A stretch of DNA of 64,000 nucleotides from positions 189,819 through 253,818 of the forward strand of contig DFXE01000020.1 in NCBI GenBank assembly GCA_002381645.1, read 5' to 3'. This document shows, piece by piece, positions 18,540-27,988 of this stretch. How positions within the stretch are numbered: position 1 is the stretch's first letter; every line of letters begins with the position of its first letter. The notes below the pieces were generated by a model, which was given only the letters and a program-made list of their open reading frames with translations, had not been told where the DNA came from and made no database searches. Source of the DNA: Bacteroidales bacterium UBA4116. GTDB lineage: Bacteria > Bacteroidota > Bacteroidia > Bacteroidales > Tannerellaceae. The position numbers and the translations under genes were made by a program.

Positions 18540-18881
18540 ACAATAAAATTATCTTTTTGATTTTACCAGTTGATAAAACACAGGCATGATTAAACTTTCT
18601 TTACCGTATTCAGTCTAATAACCAGATGAATATTATTTCTATCTGATTTTTTTTGATGGTTTAATAACCTAAACTTTTTGTTCATAATTATTATGTAGTT
18701 ACAATCGGCCGCTTTACTGTGAAGTAGGGCGGTTGTTCTGCTGCTAAAGGCATCCATATGTTATTTAATACAAAAAAATAAACAAAGTTGCTTTTTACTT
18801 GTTTTTACAGCAAAATCCTTATTCGATTTTTCTTCGACCTGCAAGACAATGAAAAAAATTATTTAACTAACAAAATATTTT
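18540..18881. other. Long intergenic region upstream of ohr
   Basis: About 340 bp without a credible gene. It contains T-rich stretches and one structured element (18706-18735, listed separately). No clear TAnnTTTG box was found for ohr. Short open frames here overlap ohr in other frames and have no gene-like features. Confidence 0.5.
18706..18735 (+). ncRNA. Candidate RNA hairpin with GUGA (GNRA) tetraloop
   Basis: On the plus strand, CGGCCGCUUUACU and AGUAGGGCGGUUG form a 13-bp stem around the loop GUGA. Four positions are G-U wobbles and the rest Watson-Crick, so the element pairs fully only as plus-strand RNA. There is no T tract after it, so it is not an ordinary terminator. It could be part of an ohr leader or a small RNA; no family was recognised. 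Confidence 0.3.
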
Positions 18882-19301
18882 ATGGATGTACTCTATACAA
18901 CGGTTGCATCGTTCAGCGGTGGCGGAACAGGACAAGCAACAACAGAAGACGGAATACTAAAGCTCGAAATACGAGCCCCCAAGGAAATGGGTGGTCCCGG
19001 CGGTGAATACACCAACCCTGAGCAATTATTTGCTATCGGATATGCCTCCTGTTTCGGAAGTGCCATTAACTATGCCGCCATGATGAAAAGGAAAAGTATC
19101 GATTCTTTGGTAACAGCAACTGTACATACAGGAAAAAAACCTGAAAAGGGATTCCAATTTAAAGTAGACCTCGATATCAGAATCTCAGGATTAGAACAAA
19201 AAGATGCGGAAGAATTAGTAGAAGAAGCAAAACAAATCTGTCCTTATTCAGGCGCCGTTAAAGACAATATTGAAGTAAAAGTTAAAGTTATTACCGCATA
19301 A
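18882..19301 (+). CDS. ohr: Organic hydroperoxide resistance protein (Ohr/OsmC family)
   Basis: A 139-residue thiol peroxidase that reduces organic and fatty-acid hydroperoxides in the cytoplasm. Both catalytic cysteines are present: peroxidatic in YASCFGSAI (about residue 58) and resolving in ICPYSGAV (about 122). The N-terminal LYTTVASFSGG and the NPEQLFAIGYASCF motif are diagnostic for Ohr rather than OsmC. It is monocistronic and ends in a hairpin terminator. No ohrR-type regulator is adjacent. Confidence 0.95.
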   Translation: MDVLYTTVASFSGGGTGQATTEDGILKLEIRAPKEMGGPGGEYTNPEQLFAIGYASCFGSAINYAAMMKRKSIDSLVTATVHTGKKPEKGFQFKVDLDIRISGLEQKDAEELVEEAKQICPYSGAVKDNIEVKVKVITA

Positions 19302-19313
19302 AATGTAATCATC

Positions 19314-19345
19314 AGAGTGCTTATCTAACCGGGCACTCTTTTGGT
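19314..19345 (+). terminator. Intrinsic terminator after ohr
   Basis: AGAGTGC (19314-19320) pairs with GCACTCT (19333-19339), followed by TTTTGGTTT. A short but well-placed stem 12 bp after the stop. Confidence 0.6.
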
Positions 19346-19440
19346 TTCATTAAAATAGAGGATCCGGTATTCAAAGATCATCCGGGAAATGAATAAATAA
19401 CAAACTTTTGTTCTATTCTATTACCGACACTAAAAAATAT

Positions 19441-19448
19441 TATCTTTG
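19441..19448 (+). promoter_or_regulatory. -7 promoter box for the ECF sigma factor gene
   Basis: TATCTTTG is a perfect TAnnTTTG ending 11 bp before the ATG, so the leader would be only about 5 nt. Confidence 0.5.
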
Positions 19449-19459
19449 TTTCTTGCAGA

Positions 19460-20005
19460 ATGAATGAAGATACTGGACATATAACGGCTCTGAAACACGA
19501 CAGCAAGGAATCCTTTACATTCTTATACAATAAGTATTGTCATAATGTATATAAATTCAGCCGTTTATATTTAACCAATAAAAATTCAATAGAAGAAGTC
19601 GTACAGGAAGTATTTGTAAAAGTATGGGAATCGAGAGAGTTTTTAAATGAAAAAGAGAATTTTAAAGGTTTACTCTTTATCATAACACGCAATCTCATCT
19701 TTAATAAACATAGAAAATACCTGAATGAAGACTTTTACAAAACAACTGTCCTTTCTGCATTGGAAACAGCTTATAACATTGAAGAAGAAATTGTTGCAAA
19801 AAACCTGAGCGAATACATCGACCAGTTAATTAATGAGTTACCCCCACGACGACGCGAAATATTCAACCTTAGCCGTAAACACCATAAAACCAATAAAGAA
19901 ATAGCAGAGCAATTAAAAATTTCCGAAAAAACCGTTGAAAATCAGATAAGTGAAGCTATAAAATATTTACGGCAGAACATTACATTATTACTGCTTTTCT
20001 TATAA
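19460..20005 (+). CDS. ECF RNA polymerase sigma factor (Bacteroidetes FecI-like)
   Basis: A 181-residue extracytoplasmic-function sigma factor. Region 2 spans about residues 18-85 (FLYNKYCHNVYKFSRLYL, then VVQEVFVKVWESRE and ITRNLIFNKHRK) and region 4 spans about 118-170 with the helix-turn-helix NKEIAEQLKISEKTVENQI. It is followed by a FecR anti-sigma factor and a SusC receptor with an STN signalling domain. By analogy with FecIRA and the Bacteroides glycan-sensing systems, it should be held by FecR until substrate reaches the receptor. Confidence 0.93.
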   Translation: MNEDTGHITALKHDSKESFTFLYNKYCHNVYKFSRLYLTNKNSIEEVVQEVFVKVWESREFLNEKENFKGLLFIITRNLIFNKHRKYLNEDFYKTTVLSALETAYNIEEEIVAKNLSEYIDQLINELPPRRREIFNLSRKHHKTNKEIAEQLKISEKTVENQISEAIKYLRQNITLLLLFL

Positions 20006-20100
20006 ATCCAATACCTCCCGGCTTTTTTATTTTTCGCATACTCTTAAAATAGGGGGTAAGTTCTTTTGGCGTGTATTTATTTAAAGAAGGGAATAAATAT

Positions 20101-21072
20101 ATGGATTTCAATAAGAAAAAGAGCATTTTAAAAAAACTCGTAAATGATCAATTAGGTTCCGCAGAAGAACAGGAACTCTTTTACTGTGAACCGGTAACAA
20201 AACTGATGCTTACACAATGGGATAACTGTCAGGACGAAACAGGTATTCCGGCTTCGGATAAAAATAAAATATTCCGGGCTATTCAAAAAAGGATAAGTTC
20301 GGATAAGCGCTTAAACCCGCTCTATTATAAAATAAGCCTGGCAGCATCTTTTTTATTAATAATCGGCTTAACAAGTATCATTTACCTTTTTACGAGCGAA
20401 AAAAAAACCTTTAATATCTATACAATCAGCGCCGGGATACAAAACACGGAATCCGTTACTTTACCCGACGGTACAACGGTGCAATTAGGTGCAGGCTCCA
20501 AAATAATTTTCCCGGAATATTTTACAGGCAATTCACGTGAAGTAACGGTATGCGGACAGGCTTTTTTTGATGTAACCGCCGACAGCCTTAAACCGTTTAT
20601 CGTACACACTCCACAAATGGACATTACCGTCTTGGGTACGGCTTTCGAGCTATTCAGCCATGACATTGAGAACGTTACCGAAGCTATATTACTGAAAGGA
20701 AAACTAAAGGTTGATATTTTAACGAATACAAATAATGACCGGCAAATCATCCTCCTGCCCGATGAAAAAGTAGCTTTAAATAAACAAACCGGAGCCATAA
20801 GCAAAGAAAAAGTTGATGCCGACAAATATACTTCCTGGCGGAAAGACGGGATATTGAGTTTTGAGAATGAAAAACTTTCTATGATAATACCCCGTTTGGA
20901 ACAATGGTATGGAAGAAAGATCATATGCCCGAAAGAACTTTCGGAAAAATATAGGTTCACTTTTAAAGTAAGGGACGAAACATTAGAACGAATATTATAT
21001 ATGATCCAAAAATCATCTCCTTTAAAATATACGAAGACAGGAGAGGGAAATTTCACTATTCATTTGAAATAG
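20101..21072 (+). CDS. FecR-family anti-sigma factor
   Basis: A 323-residue inner-membrane regulator. Residues 1-75 are cytoplasmic and bind the sigma factor, one transmembrane helix lies near 78-98 (ISLAASFLLIIGLTSIIYLF), and the periplasmic FecR domain spans about 115-215 (SVTLPDGTTVQLGAGSKI, then GQAFFDVTADSLKPFIV). A C-terminal DUF4974-like/STN-like domain (LSMIIPRLEQWYGRKI) is at about 255-320. I chose the ATG at 20101, preceded by AAGAAGGG, over a GTG ten codons upstream. It transmits the signal from the downstream SusC to the sigma factor. Confidence 0.92.
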   Translation: MDFNKKKSILKKLVNDQLGSAEEQELFYCEPVTKLMLTQWDNCQDETGIPASDKNKIFRAIQKRISSDKRLNPLYYKISLAASFLLIIGLTSIIYLFTSEKKTFNIYTISAGIQNTESVTLPDGTTVQLGAGSKIIFPEYFTGNSREVTVCGQAFFDVTADSLKPFIVHTPQMDITVLGTAFELFSHDIENVTEAILLKGKLKVDILTNTNNDRQIILLPDEKVALNKQTGAISKEKVDADKYTSWRKDGILSFENEKLSMIIPRLEQWYGRKIICPKELSEKYRFTFKVRDETLERILYMIQKSSPLKYTKTGEGNFTIHLK

Positions 21073-21230
21073 AACTAAGTACAAACCTAATCTGATACCT
21101 TATGTTTTTTAATGACAGTTAACCCTTACACAGTTGGAAGCTACCGTTATCTTCCAGTCACCGACTTTATTTAACCATTGCAGGTAAAAAACTATCCCTG
21201 CACAGTATTTTATCAAAAACAATACAAGTT

Positions 21231-24200
21231 ATGAAAAAAAATGAGGAATGGGATTACCATATCCCGCCACTTAGAAGAATAGTAAAAATATTCAAGATCG
21301 TTGCTTTACTGATTTTGCTAACAGTTTATTCTTCTTTTGCTTCCACGTATGCGCAGAACTACAAACTTTCCATGAAAAAGCAAAACGTAAGTATTATGGA
21401 CATCTTAAAGGAAATAGAAAGCAATAGCGAATTTACATTCTTCTTTAATGACAACCAGGTATATGTAAATAGAATAACCAATATTGATGTGAAAAACGCT
21501 TCCATAGAAAAAGTATTGGATCAATTATTGTCTGAAACCAATTACACCTATGAGATCATCGACAGGCAGGTCCTGATACGGACAAAAGATAATTCCGCTC
21601 CGGTGAATCCCGGTATTAAACAACAAAGAAATATCATAAACGGTATCGTTGTCGACGAAAAAGGGGAGCCGGTTATCGGCGCGAATATCATTGTAAAAGG
21701 AACAACGCAGGGAAGCGTAACCGGTATCGACGGAAAATTCAGTCTGGAAGCATCATCCGATGCCGTTTTACAGATCTCCTATATCGGTTATTTACCATCT
21801 GAAATACCGGTGAATAATCAGACCAACATACGGATAACGTTAGTGGAGGACACGCAAAAACTTGATGAAGTAGTTGTAGTAGGATATGGCACGCAGAAAA
21901 AAGTAACATTAACCGGAGCTGTTTCTGCCATTGGGGGAGACGAGATCCTGACAACAAAAAATGAAAATGTCGAAAACATGCTTTCAGGTAAAATGCCGGG
22001 CGTACGGGTAGTACAATGGTCCGGTGAACCGGGTGCTTTTAATACGAAATTTGAAATCCGGGGTATGGGTAACCCCCTCATAATTATCGACGGGGTTCCC
22101 CGTGAAAACATGAGCCGGTTAGACCCTAACGAAATTGAAAGCATTTCAGTCCTGAAAGATGCCTCCGCCGCCATTTACGGCGTACGCGCGGCAAACGGTG
22201 TGGTGTTGATTACTACCAAGAAAGGGACAACGGGTAAAATACAATTGGATTATTCCGGATCCGTCGGATGGCAACAGGCGTCGGGATTACCTGAAACCAG
22301 CAGTGCCTGGGAATACATGACATTGATGAACGAAAATGCCCGCAATAACGGGCAGGCGCTTATGTATTCGCTGGATGAAATAGAAGCATACAGAAACGGG
22401 ACGAAGCCAAGTACCAACTGGGCTAAAATAGCTATCGACGAATTTGCCCCGCAAACACAACACAGTTTCAGCGCGCAGGGAAATACGGAGAAGGTAGATT
22501 ATTTCGTTAATTTCGGCTACCTCAAACAAGATGGATTCTGGAAAAGCGGCGACCTTAATTACGAACGGTTTAATATAAGGTCCAACCTCGGCGCCCAACT
22601 GACCAACAGGCTCCGGGCAGATGTATCGCTGAACGGAATGATGGATACAAAGAACCAGCCTTACCGTGATACATGGATCGTATTCAAATCCATTTGGACG
22701 CAGGTGCCTCTATGGCCGGTTTATGCGAATGATAATCCCGACTATTTATACAACGCGGCCGACGCCGACCATCCGCTGGTCATTACAAACTCGGATCTGG
22801 ACGGATACCGCAAGCATAACAGTAAACTCTTCCAGGCCACAATGAGCCTTTCATACGATGTGCCGTATATCGACGGGTTAAAAGCCAAAGCGATGTACAG
22901 CTATGATTATAACCTTTGGGAATCCAAAGAATTTGCCAAAGAATTCAGCCTTTATACATACGATCCGGTCAGCAATACCTACAATGCGAACAAAGCCCAA
23001 TCCCCATCCCATGTAAGACGTAGCTTCAGAGACAACAACGCTACATTGCTCCAGCTATCGCTGAATTATGTACGGACATTCCAGGACAAACATAATGTAA
23101 ACGTACTCGCCCTGTACGAAGAGAGCACATCGGATATGGACAACTTTTATGCCAGAAGGGAATTATCCATGGATGCAGTCGACCAGCTGTTCGCGGGGAA
23201 CAGTATCAATCAGGAAGGTTCGATGGATTCGAACGGCTACCGTTCCGATCGGAAATTAAACGATCAGAACGGCGTATGGAAGATCGCAAATAAAGGATTG
23301 GTCGGAAGGATCAATTATGATTTCATGTCGAAATATATTGCCGAATTTAGTTTCAGGTACGACGGATCATCCAAATTCGCCCCGGGGCACCAATGGGGAT
23401 TTTTCCCTGCCGGGTCATTGGGTTGGAGAATTACGGAAGAACCGTTTTTCAAAAATATCCGCGCGCTCTCGTTTATCAATAACATTAAATTAAGAGGCTC
23501 ATATGGAAAAATGGGAGACGACAGCTCGTCATCCTATCAATTCCTCTCAGGATATAATTATCCATCAGGCGGTTTTGTCTTCAACAACTCCTACACTAAC
23601 GGTTTAGGACTACGCGGAATGCCCAATCCATACATTACATGGTTTACTTCCAAACTGGCAAACTTCGGGGTCGATGCAGACATGTGGAACGGCCTGTTAG
23701 GTATCCAGTTCGATATATTCAGCCGGGTGCGTGACGGACTCCTGGCCACAAGAAGCGAAAGCCTGCCCGGAACAGTAGGCGCAGGATTGCCGCAGGAAAA
23801 CCTGGAAGGCGATATTACGAAAGGATTTGAAGTGGCACTTTCCCACCGCAACAGAATCAGGGATTTCAATTACTATTTCTCCGGTAACGTTTCCTATTCA
23901 AGAAAAAAATGGAGACATAAGGAAATTTCAACACGGGGCAATTCCTACAGGAACTGGAGGGACAATTATACAAACAGGTTGGATGAAATGTGGTGGGGAT
24001 ATGGTTATTTAGGCCAGTTCAATTCGTACGACCACATATTCGGCGCTCCCATACAGGACTCGAAAGGCAACTCCGTATTATTGCCCGGAGATTATGCGTA
24101 TGAAGACTGGAACGGCGATGGTATAATAGATGAAAACGACGAACATCCCATCTCCATAAAAGGATTGCCTAAAGTTAATTTCGGATTTACAATAGGAGCA

Positions 24201-24674
24201 GATTACAAAGGATTCGATTTAAACCTGGTATTCCAGGGCGCAGCGCAAAGTTATGTAAGATATCCTGAACAGTTAGAAAGGCCATTATACTGGGACAGGA
24301 ACGGGCTGAACATGTTTATGGACAGATGGCATCCGGAAGACCCGCTTGCAGACCCCAGGGATCCTTCAACGGTTTGGGTTCCGGGATATTATCCTTCGCC
24401 CAACAACGGAGAAAACACCAACTACAAAGACTCCGAACGATTAATACAGAATGCTGCCTATTTACGGTTGAAGAGCCTGGAATTGGGTTACACCCTGCCT
24501 CAACAAATACTTAAAAGCGTAGGCGTGCAAAATGTGAGGATATACTTCAGCGGATTCAATATGCTTACCTTTACAGGTATCAAATATCTCGATCCGGAGC
24601 ATCCCAGCGACACCTACGGATATCTGTATCCGCTCACGAAGTCTTATAATGTAGGCGTTAATCTCACTTTTTAA
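21231..24674 (+). CDS. SusC/RagA TonB-dependent receptor with STN signalling domain
   Basis: A 1,147-residue outer-membrane importer. The N terminus has a signal anchor (VALLILLTVYSSFASTYA, about 25-42), then an STN domain (about 50-120, KQNVSIMDILKEIESNSEF), a carboxypeptidase-regulatory-like domain (about 135-215, GIVVDEKGEPVIGANI), the TonB-box region DEVVVVGYGTQKK, a plug domain (about 225-345) and the beta barrel ending in NVGVNLTF. The STN domain indicates trans-envelope signalling through FecR. The 158-bp leader contains two short hairpins (arms TGGAAG/CTTCCA and TGCAGG/CCTGCA). Substrate cannot be told from the sequence. Confidence 0.95.
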   Translation: MKKNEEWDYHIPPLRRIVKIFKIVALLILLTVYSSFASTYAQNYKLSMKKQNVSIMDILKEIESNSEFTFFFNDNQVYVNRITNIDVKNASIEKVLDQLLSETNYTYEIIDRQVLIRTKDNSAPVNPGIKQQRNIINGIVVDEKGEPVIGANIIVKGTTQGSVTGIDGKFSLEASSDAVLQISYIGYLPSEIPVNNQTNIRITLVEDTQKLDEVVVVGYGTQKKVTLTGAVSAIGGDEILTTKNENVENMLSGKMPGVRVVQWSGEPGAFNTKFEIRGMGNPLIIIDGVPRENMSRLDPNEIESISVLKDASAAIYGVRAANGVVLITTKKGTTGKIQLDYSGSVGWQQASGLPETSSAWEYMTLMNENARNNGQALMYSLDEIEAYRNGTKPSTNWAKIAIDEFAPQTQHSFSAQGNTEKVDYFVNFGYLKQDGFWKSGDLNYERFNIRSNLGAQLTNRLRADVSLNGMMDTKNQPYRDTWIVFKSIWTQVPLWPVYANDNPDYLYNAADADHPLVITNSDLDGYRKHNSKLFQATMSLSYDVPYIDGLKAKAMYSYDYNLWESKEFAKEFSLYTYDPVSNTYNANKAQSPSHVRRSFRDNNATLLQLSLNYVRTFQDKHNVNVLALYEESTSDMDNFYARRELSMDAVDQLFAGNSINQEGSMDSNGYRSDRKLNDQNGVWKIANKGLVGRINYDFMSKYIAEFSFRYDGSSKFAPGHQWGFFPAGSLGWRITEEPFFKNIRALSFINNIKLRGSYGKMGDDSSSSYQFLSGYNYPSGGFVFNNSYTNGLGLRGMPNPYITWFTSKLANFGVDADMWNGLLGIQFDIFSRVRDGLLATRSESLPGTVGAGLPQENLEGDITKGFEVALSHRNRIRDFNYYFSGNVSYSRKKWRHKEISTRGNSYRNWRDNYTNRLDEMWWGYGYLGQFNSYDHIFGAPIQDSKGNSVLLPGDYAYEDWNGDGIIDENDEHPISIKGLPKVNFGFTIGADYKGFDLNLVFQGAAQSYVRYPEQLERPLYWDRNGLNMFMDRWHPEDPLADPRDPSTVWVPGYYPSPNNGENTNYKDSERLIQNAAYLRLKSLELGYTLPQQILKSVGVQNVRIYFSGFNMLTFTGIKYLDPEHPSDTYGYLYPLTKSYNVGVNLTF

Positions 24675-24799
24675 CAAAGCATATTTACGAAACAAAGCAT
24701 GAAAACAATAGGTATGCACGATGCAATAAATAGAACACTGCCGTTGGTCCTAAAACTTACAGCGGAGTTCCATATCTATATTAATAAATATTTCATCCT

Positions 24800-26575
24800 A
24801 TGAAAAAGATAAAACAAATTATACTATCATTATCGGCTTTATTTACGGTAATGTCATGCAATGACCTGAATCAGCCACCTATCAATATCATACAAGACAG
24901 GGACGTATTCAGTACGGAATCCGGGATACTGGCATTTATCGTACGTCTATACGAAGAACTGCCCATTGAAGGCTTTCAATTCAATAAAGACGGATTCAGG
25001 GAGTTTGGTAATTATCCCACGCTGGGAAATGTAACAGGTGAATACCTGCTTTGCATGACGGATATGCTATGGGACTCTCCCCAGGGCGACTGGTGGAAAG
25101 CATGGAGGTACGGGCCGGTCCGCAATGTCAATTACTTTATATCCACCTTTCCGGAATATGCCAACGAATACACGGAAGCACAACAAAACCTATGGTTGGG
25201 AGAAGCACATTTTATACGTGCCTATTACTACTTCTCCATGGTAAAACGCTACGGCGGAATTCCCATTATAACAGAAGTACAGAATTTTCCTGAACAAAGC
25301 ATCGAAGAACTGAAAGTACCGCGTAATACGGAAAAGGAAGTTTACGATTTTATAGCGCAGGAATTAGACGAAGCCATCCGGTTGTTGCCCGGCGAAAGCC
25401 CGCAAAAGGGAAGGGTGAATAAATATGTGGCATATGCATTGAAGTCGAGGGTAATGTTATATGCCGGTTCAATCGCCCAGTATGGTTCGGTCCAGTTAAA
25501 CGGTATACTCGGTATACCCCAGGCAGAAGCAAAAACATATTACCAAAGTAGTTACGATGCCGCATCCGCATTAGAAGGCCACTATTCCTTATACAGGAAA
25601 TATGAGGATAAAGCCGAAAACTACTGGCGCTTATTCCTGGACGACGAGAGTCCGGAAACCATTTTCTGTGAATACTATTCCTATCCGGAAAAAAATCATT
25701 CGTTCGATGCCTTACACATCCCATATCAGCTCAGGGGATCACAGGGTTATTCAAGCCGCTTCTGCCCTACCCTGGAATTAGTGGAAATGTACGACGACAT
25801 AAACGGAAATCCGGGAACCGTTAAAATAACGGATGATAGTGGAAATCCTATCCGTTATACCCAAACCATGGATATATTTGAAAATGTAGAACCCCGTTTA
25901 AGAGGATCCGTTATACTTCCCGGAGACCTATTCAAGGGAGAGTCCATAGAAATTCAAAAGGGATTATATCCCACTTACAGTGAGGCGACCGATCCGTTAA
26001 TATCGACAAATGCAAATGATCTTTACGAAGGGCACCGTATCATTGGCCGCAGCGGAATGGGACATCAGGAAATGACTTCGACCGGATTTTTACTCCGTAA
26101 ATACCAGAATCCCGATATTACTACGGCCGATGTCCTTATCTGGCGCTCCAACCAGTCATGGATAGATATCAGGTATGCCGAAATTTTACTGAACAAGGCA
26201 GAAGCCGCCTTCCAGTTAGGAATGATAGACGAAGCATTGACCGCTATAAATGATGTCCGCGACCGGGCAGGTGCTAAATTGTACACAAAGGATCAGTTAA
26301 CGATCCGGGCGATCCAAAAAGAACGCCGGATGGAATTGGCTTTCGAAAACCATACATACTGGGATTTACGAAGGTGGCGGATCGCGGATAGTGAGGTCAA
26401 CAACACCCAGTTCACCGCGCTTTCCCCCTATTATATCTTTGATGAAAATAAATTTATATTCAAAAAAGAAAAAGTAGGCGGACGATACACCATAGATGTA
26501 AAATTAAATTATGCAATGATCCCGACTGATGAAATCTCCAAGAACGACAAATTAATTCAGAATCCGGGATATTAA
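24800..26575 (+). CDS. SusD/RagB nutrient-binding lipoprotein
   Basis: A 591-residue surface lipoprotein that forms a lid over the SusC barrel. Lipobox at FTVMSC (about Cys20), then the typical N-terminal DLNQPPINI. The helical SusD core shows the TPR-like motif WLGEAHFIRAYYYFSMVKRYG near residue 140 (in part) and the family C terminus with RIRAIQKERRMELAFENHTYWDLRRW (in part) near 500-530. It follows susC by 125 bp and is followed by a DUF3823 lipoprotein, so all three form one transport unit. Confidence 0.95.
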   Translation: MKKIKQIILSLSALFTVMSCNDLNQPPINIIQDRDVFSTESGILAFIVRLYEELPIEGFQFNKDGFREFGNYPTLGNVTGEYLLCMTDMLWDSPQGDWWKAWRYGPVRNVNYFISTFPEYANEYTEAQQNLWLGEAHFIRAYYYFSMVKRYGGIPIITEVQNFPEQSIEELKVPRNTEKEVYDFIAQELDEAIRLLPGESPQKGRVNKYVAYALKSRVMLYAGSIAQYGSVQLNGILGIPQAEAKTYYQSSYDAASALEGHYSLYRKYEDKAENYWRLFLDDESPETIFCEYYSYPEKNHSFDALHIPYQLRGSQGYSSRFCPTLELVEMYDDINGNPGTVKITDDSGNPIRYTQTMDIFENVEPRLRGSVILPGDLFKGESIEIQKGLYPTYSEATDPLISTNANDLYEGHRIIGRSGMGHQEMTSTGFLLRKYQNPDITTADVLIWRSNQSWIDIRYAEILLNKAEAAFQLGMIDEALTAINDVRDRAGAKLYTKDQLTIRAIQKERRMELAFENHTYWDLRRWRIADSEVNNTQFTALSPYYIFDENKFIFKKEKVGGRYTIDVKLNYAMIPTDEISKNDKLIQNPGY

Positions 26576-26676
26576 TTTAACGAACAGATGAAAAGAGTAC
26601 GCAAATTTATTATACCAACAGCGATAAAGGAAGTTACTGCAAGTTCCATGTATATCTTTAAAAAAGAATTATCCGT

Positions 26677-27372
26677 ATGAAAAAAATAATATATTTATTC
26701 TATATTGCCATAACAAGCGGTTGCCTGATTTCATGCAATGAAATAGACAATTACGACGCTCCGGCAGAAACACTAACAGGTAGTGTAATAGACGAAACAA
26801 CAAACCGGCCCATCATAACAGAACAGCCTAACGGTTTCCGGATAAAACTGTCGGAGATAAGCTGGAGTGACAATCCTCAACCCGAATATTTCTGGGGAAA
26901 AGCCGACGGCACCTTCAATAACACAAAGATATTCTACGGAACATACGAAATAAGTCCGGTTGAAGGAGCTTTTTTTGATATCGAGCCGGTTCGGAGCGAA
27001 ATAAAAGGAACGACGAAAATAGATTTTAAGGTGATACCCTATTTATCCGTCACAGCTTCTGACATTTCAGTATCCAACGGAACGTTGCATGTTACCTATA
27101 ACCTGTCAAGAACTAAAGTGGGCGACAAAATCATTGACGCACGTGTATTTGTCTCAACAAATCCGCACGTAGGATCGAATGTTTTGATCAATGACCTGAG
27201 TCCTTTGAAAGATTTGTCGGAAATAGACGATGTGGAAATACTGGGTACCACCTTCAAAGAATCAATAGATGGCCTGGAACCGGGAAAAACGTATTATGTA
27301 CGCGTCGGGGCACGGACCAATAACCCCAGCAAACGCTACAATTTCACCGAAATAGTGACAATAAAGCCGTAA
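26677..27372 (+). CDS. DUF3823 surface lipoprotein
   Basis: A 231-residue lipoprotein with lipobox GCLISC (about Cys21) and an N-terminal beta domain starting LTGSVIDETTNRPI, typical of DUF3823, followed by a fibronectin-III-like part (LEPGKTYYVRVGARTNN near residue 205). Genes of this family commonly come third after susC and susD and are thought to be accessory surface glycan- or ligand-binding proteins. The 101-bp gap to susD has no promoter visible. Transcription ends at the hairpin at 27437. Confidence 0.85.
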   Translation: MKKIIYLFYIAITSGCLISCNEIDNYDAPAETLTGSVIDETTNRPIITEQPNGFRIKLSEISWSDNPQPEYFWGKADGTFNNTKIFYGTYEISPVEGAFFDIEPVRSEIKGTTKIDFKVIPYLSVTASDISVSNGTLHVTYNLSRTKVGDKIIDARVFVSTNPHVGSNVLINDLSPLKDLSEIDDVEILGTTFKESIDGLEPGKTYYVRVGARTNNPSKRYNFTEIVTIKP

Positions 27373-27436
27373 TAAAAGAATTACCACACATCACCGATCT
27401 GTCACTTATAGACATAACACATTGAATAACAGCAAT

Positions 27437-27467
27437 AAACGGGTGAAGGATAATCCTTCACCCGTTT
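27437..27467 (+). terminator. Intrinsic terminator of the SusC/D operon
   Basis: AAACGGGTGAAGGAT and ATCCTTCACCCGTTT form a perfect 15-bp stem with a 1-nt loop. The core GGGTGAAGGAT resembles half-sites of the palindromic array 100 bp further on. Confidence 0.75.
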
Positions 27468-27567
27468 ACTTATGAATTACGGGGTTTGTTGTATACTATT
27501 CCCACTTCCAGAGACTTTTATTGCATCGTTCATTAGATTTTAATTTTAAACTACATGTTTTTTATCA

Positions 27568-27655
27568 TTTCACCCGGGTGAAACTTACATTTCACATAGC
27601 TGAAACTTTTATTTCACCCGGGTGAAATTTATATTCCACATTTGTGAAACCAATA
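27568..27655. repeat. Four tandem 22-bp palindromic repeats
   Basis: Palindromes start at 27568, 27590, 27612 and 27634, an exact 22-bp period. Units 1 and 3 are perfect (TTTCACCCGGGTGAAA); units 2 and 4 are degenerate (TTTCACATAGCTGAAA, TTCCACATTTGTGAAA). The 6-bp linkers are similar (CTTACA, CTTTTA, TTTATA, CCAATA). The period is close to two helical turns, so all copies face the same side of DNA. Confidence 0.9.
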
Positions 27656-27946
27656 AACATATACATGTAAAGTATCAGAAATACCATACTTCTCCCATAG
27701 TATCTCCTATCAAACACAATAAAATTATGCGGACACAACCGTTTACAAATTAAGGATGCAACCATCCGGTGAAAGATGGGTGACAGGTAAAAGCCTCCAT
27801 CATTCACCCGTATCTTATTATTTAATAAGCATTTACACCAAAAAGTGAAAGGTGAAGGATGATTTCGTAAACTTTATTTTAGTATGGCTTTTCGTTGATA
27901 ATGATGGGAAAAAGGAATTAATAAATATTTAAAATTTCTCCATATA

Positions 27947-27960
27947 TGCATATTTATTCA
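27947..27960. promoter_or_regulatory. ARG box 1 (ArgR operator)
   Basis: TGCATATTTATTCA is the exact reverse complement of the second box and fits the ArgR/AhrC operator pattern TGAAT-N4-ATkCA. Its centre is 42 bp from that of box 2, four helical turns, flanking the predicted promoter. Confidence 0.7.
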
Positions 27961-27971
27961 ATAATTAGTCT

Positions 27972-27979
27972 TATATTCG
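27972..27979 (+). promoter_or_regulatory. Probable -7 box of the argR operon
   Basis: TATATTCG, one mismatch from TAnnTTTG, lies between the two ARG boxes; the start of transcription would be near 27986, just before box 2. Confidence 0.4.
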
Positions 27980-27988
27980 CCGCTGTTT

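Noticed and set aside
20418..21056. 212-codon open frame on the minus strand
   Set aside because: Antisense shadow of the FecR gene, whose domains are unmistakable.
27568..27655. Possible CRISPR array
   Set aside because: The period is 22 bp with 6-bp linkers that resemble each other; there are no unique spacers of phage length and no cas genes.
27592..27807. 71-codon open frame on the minus strand
   Set aside because: It is read straight through the palindromic array, has no recognisable domain or promoter, and its composition is not gene-like.
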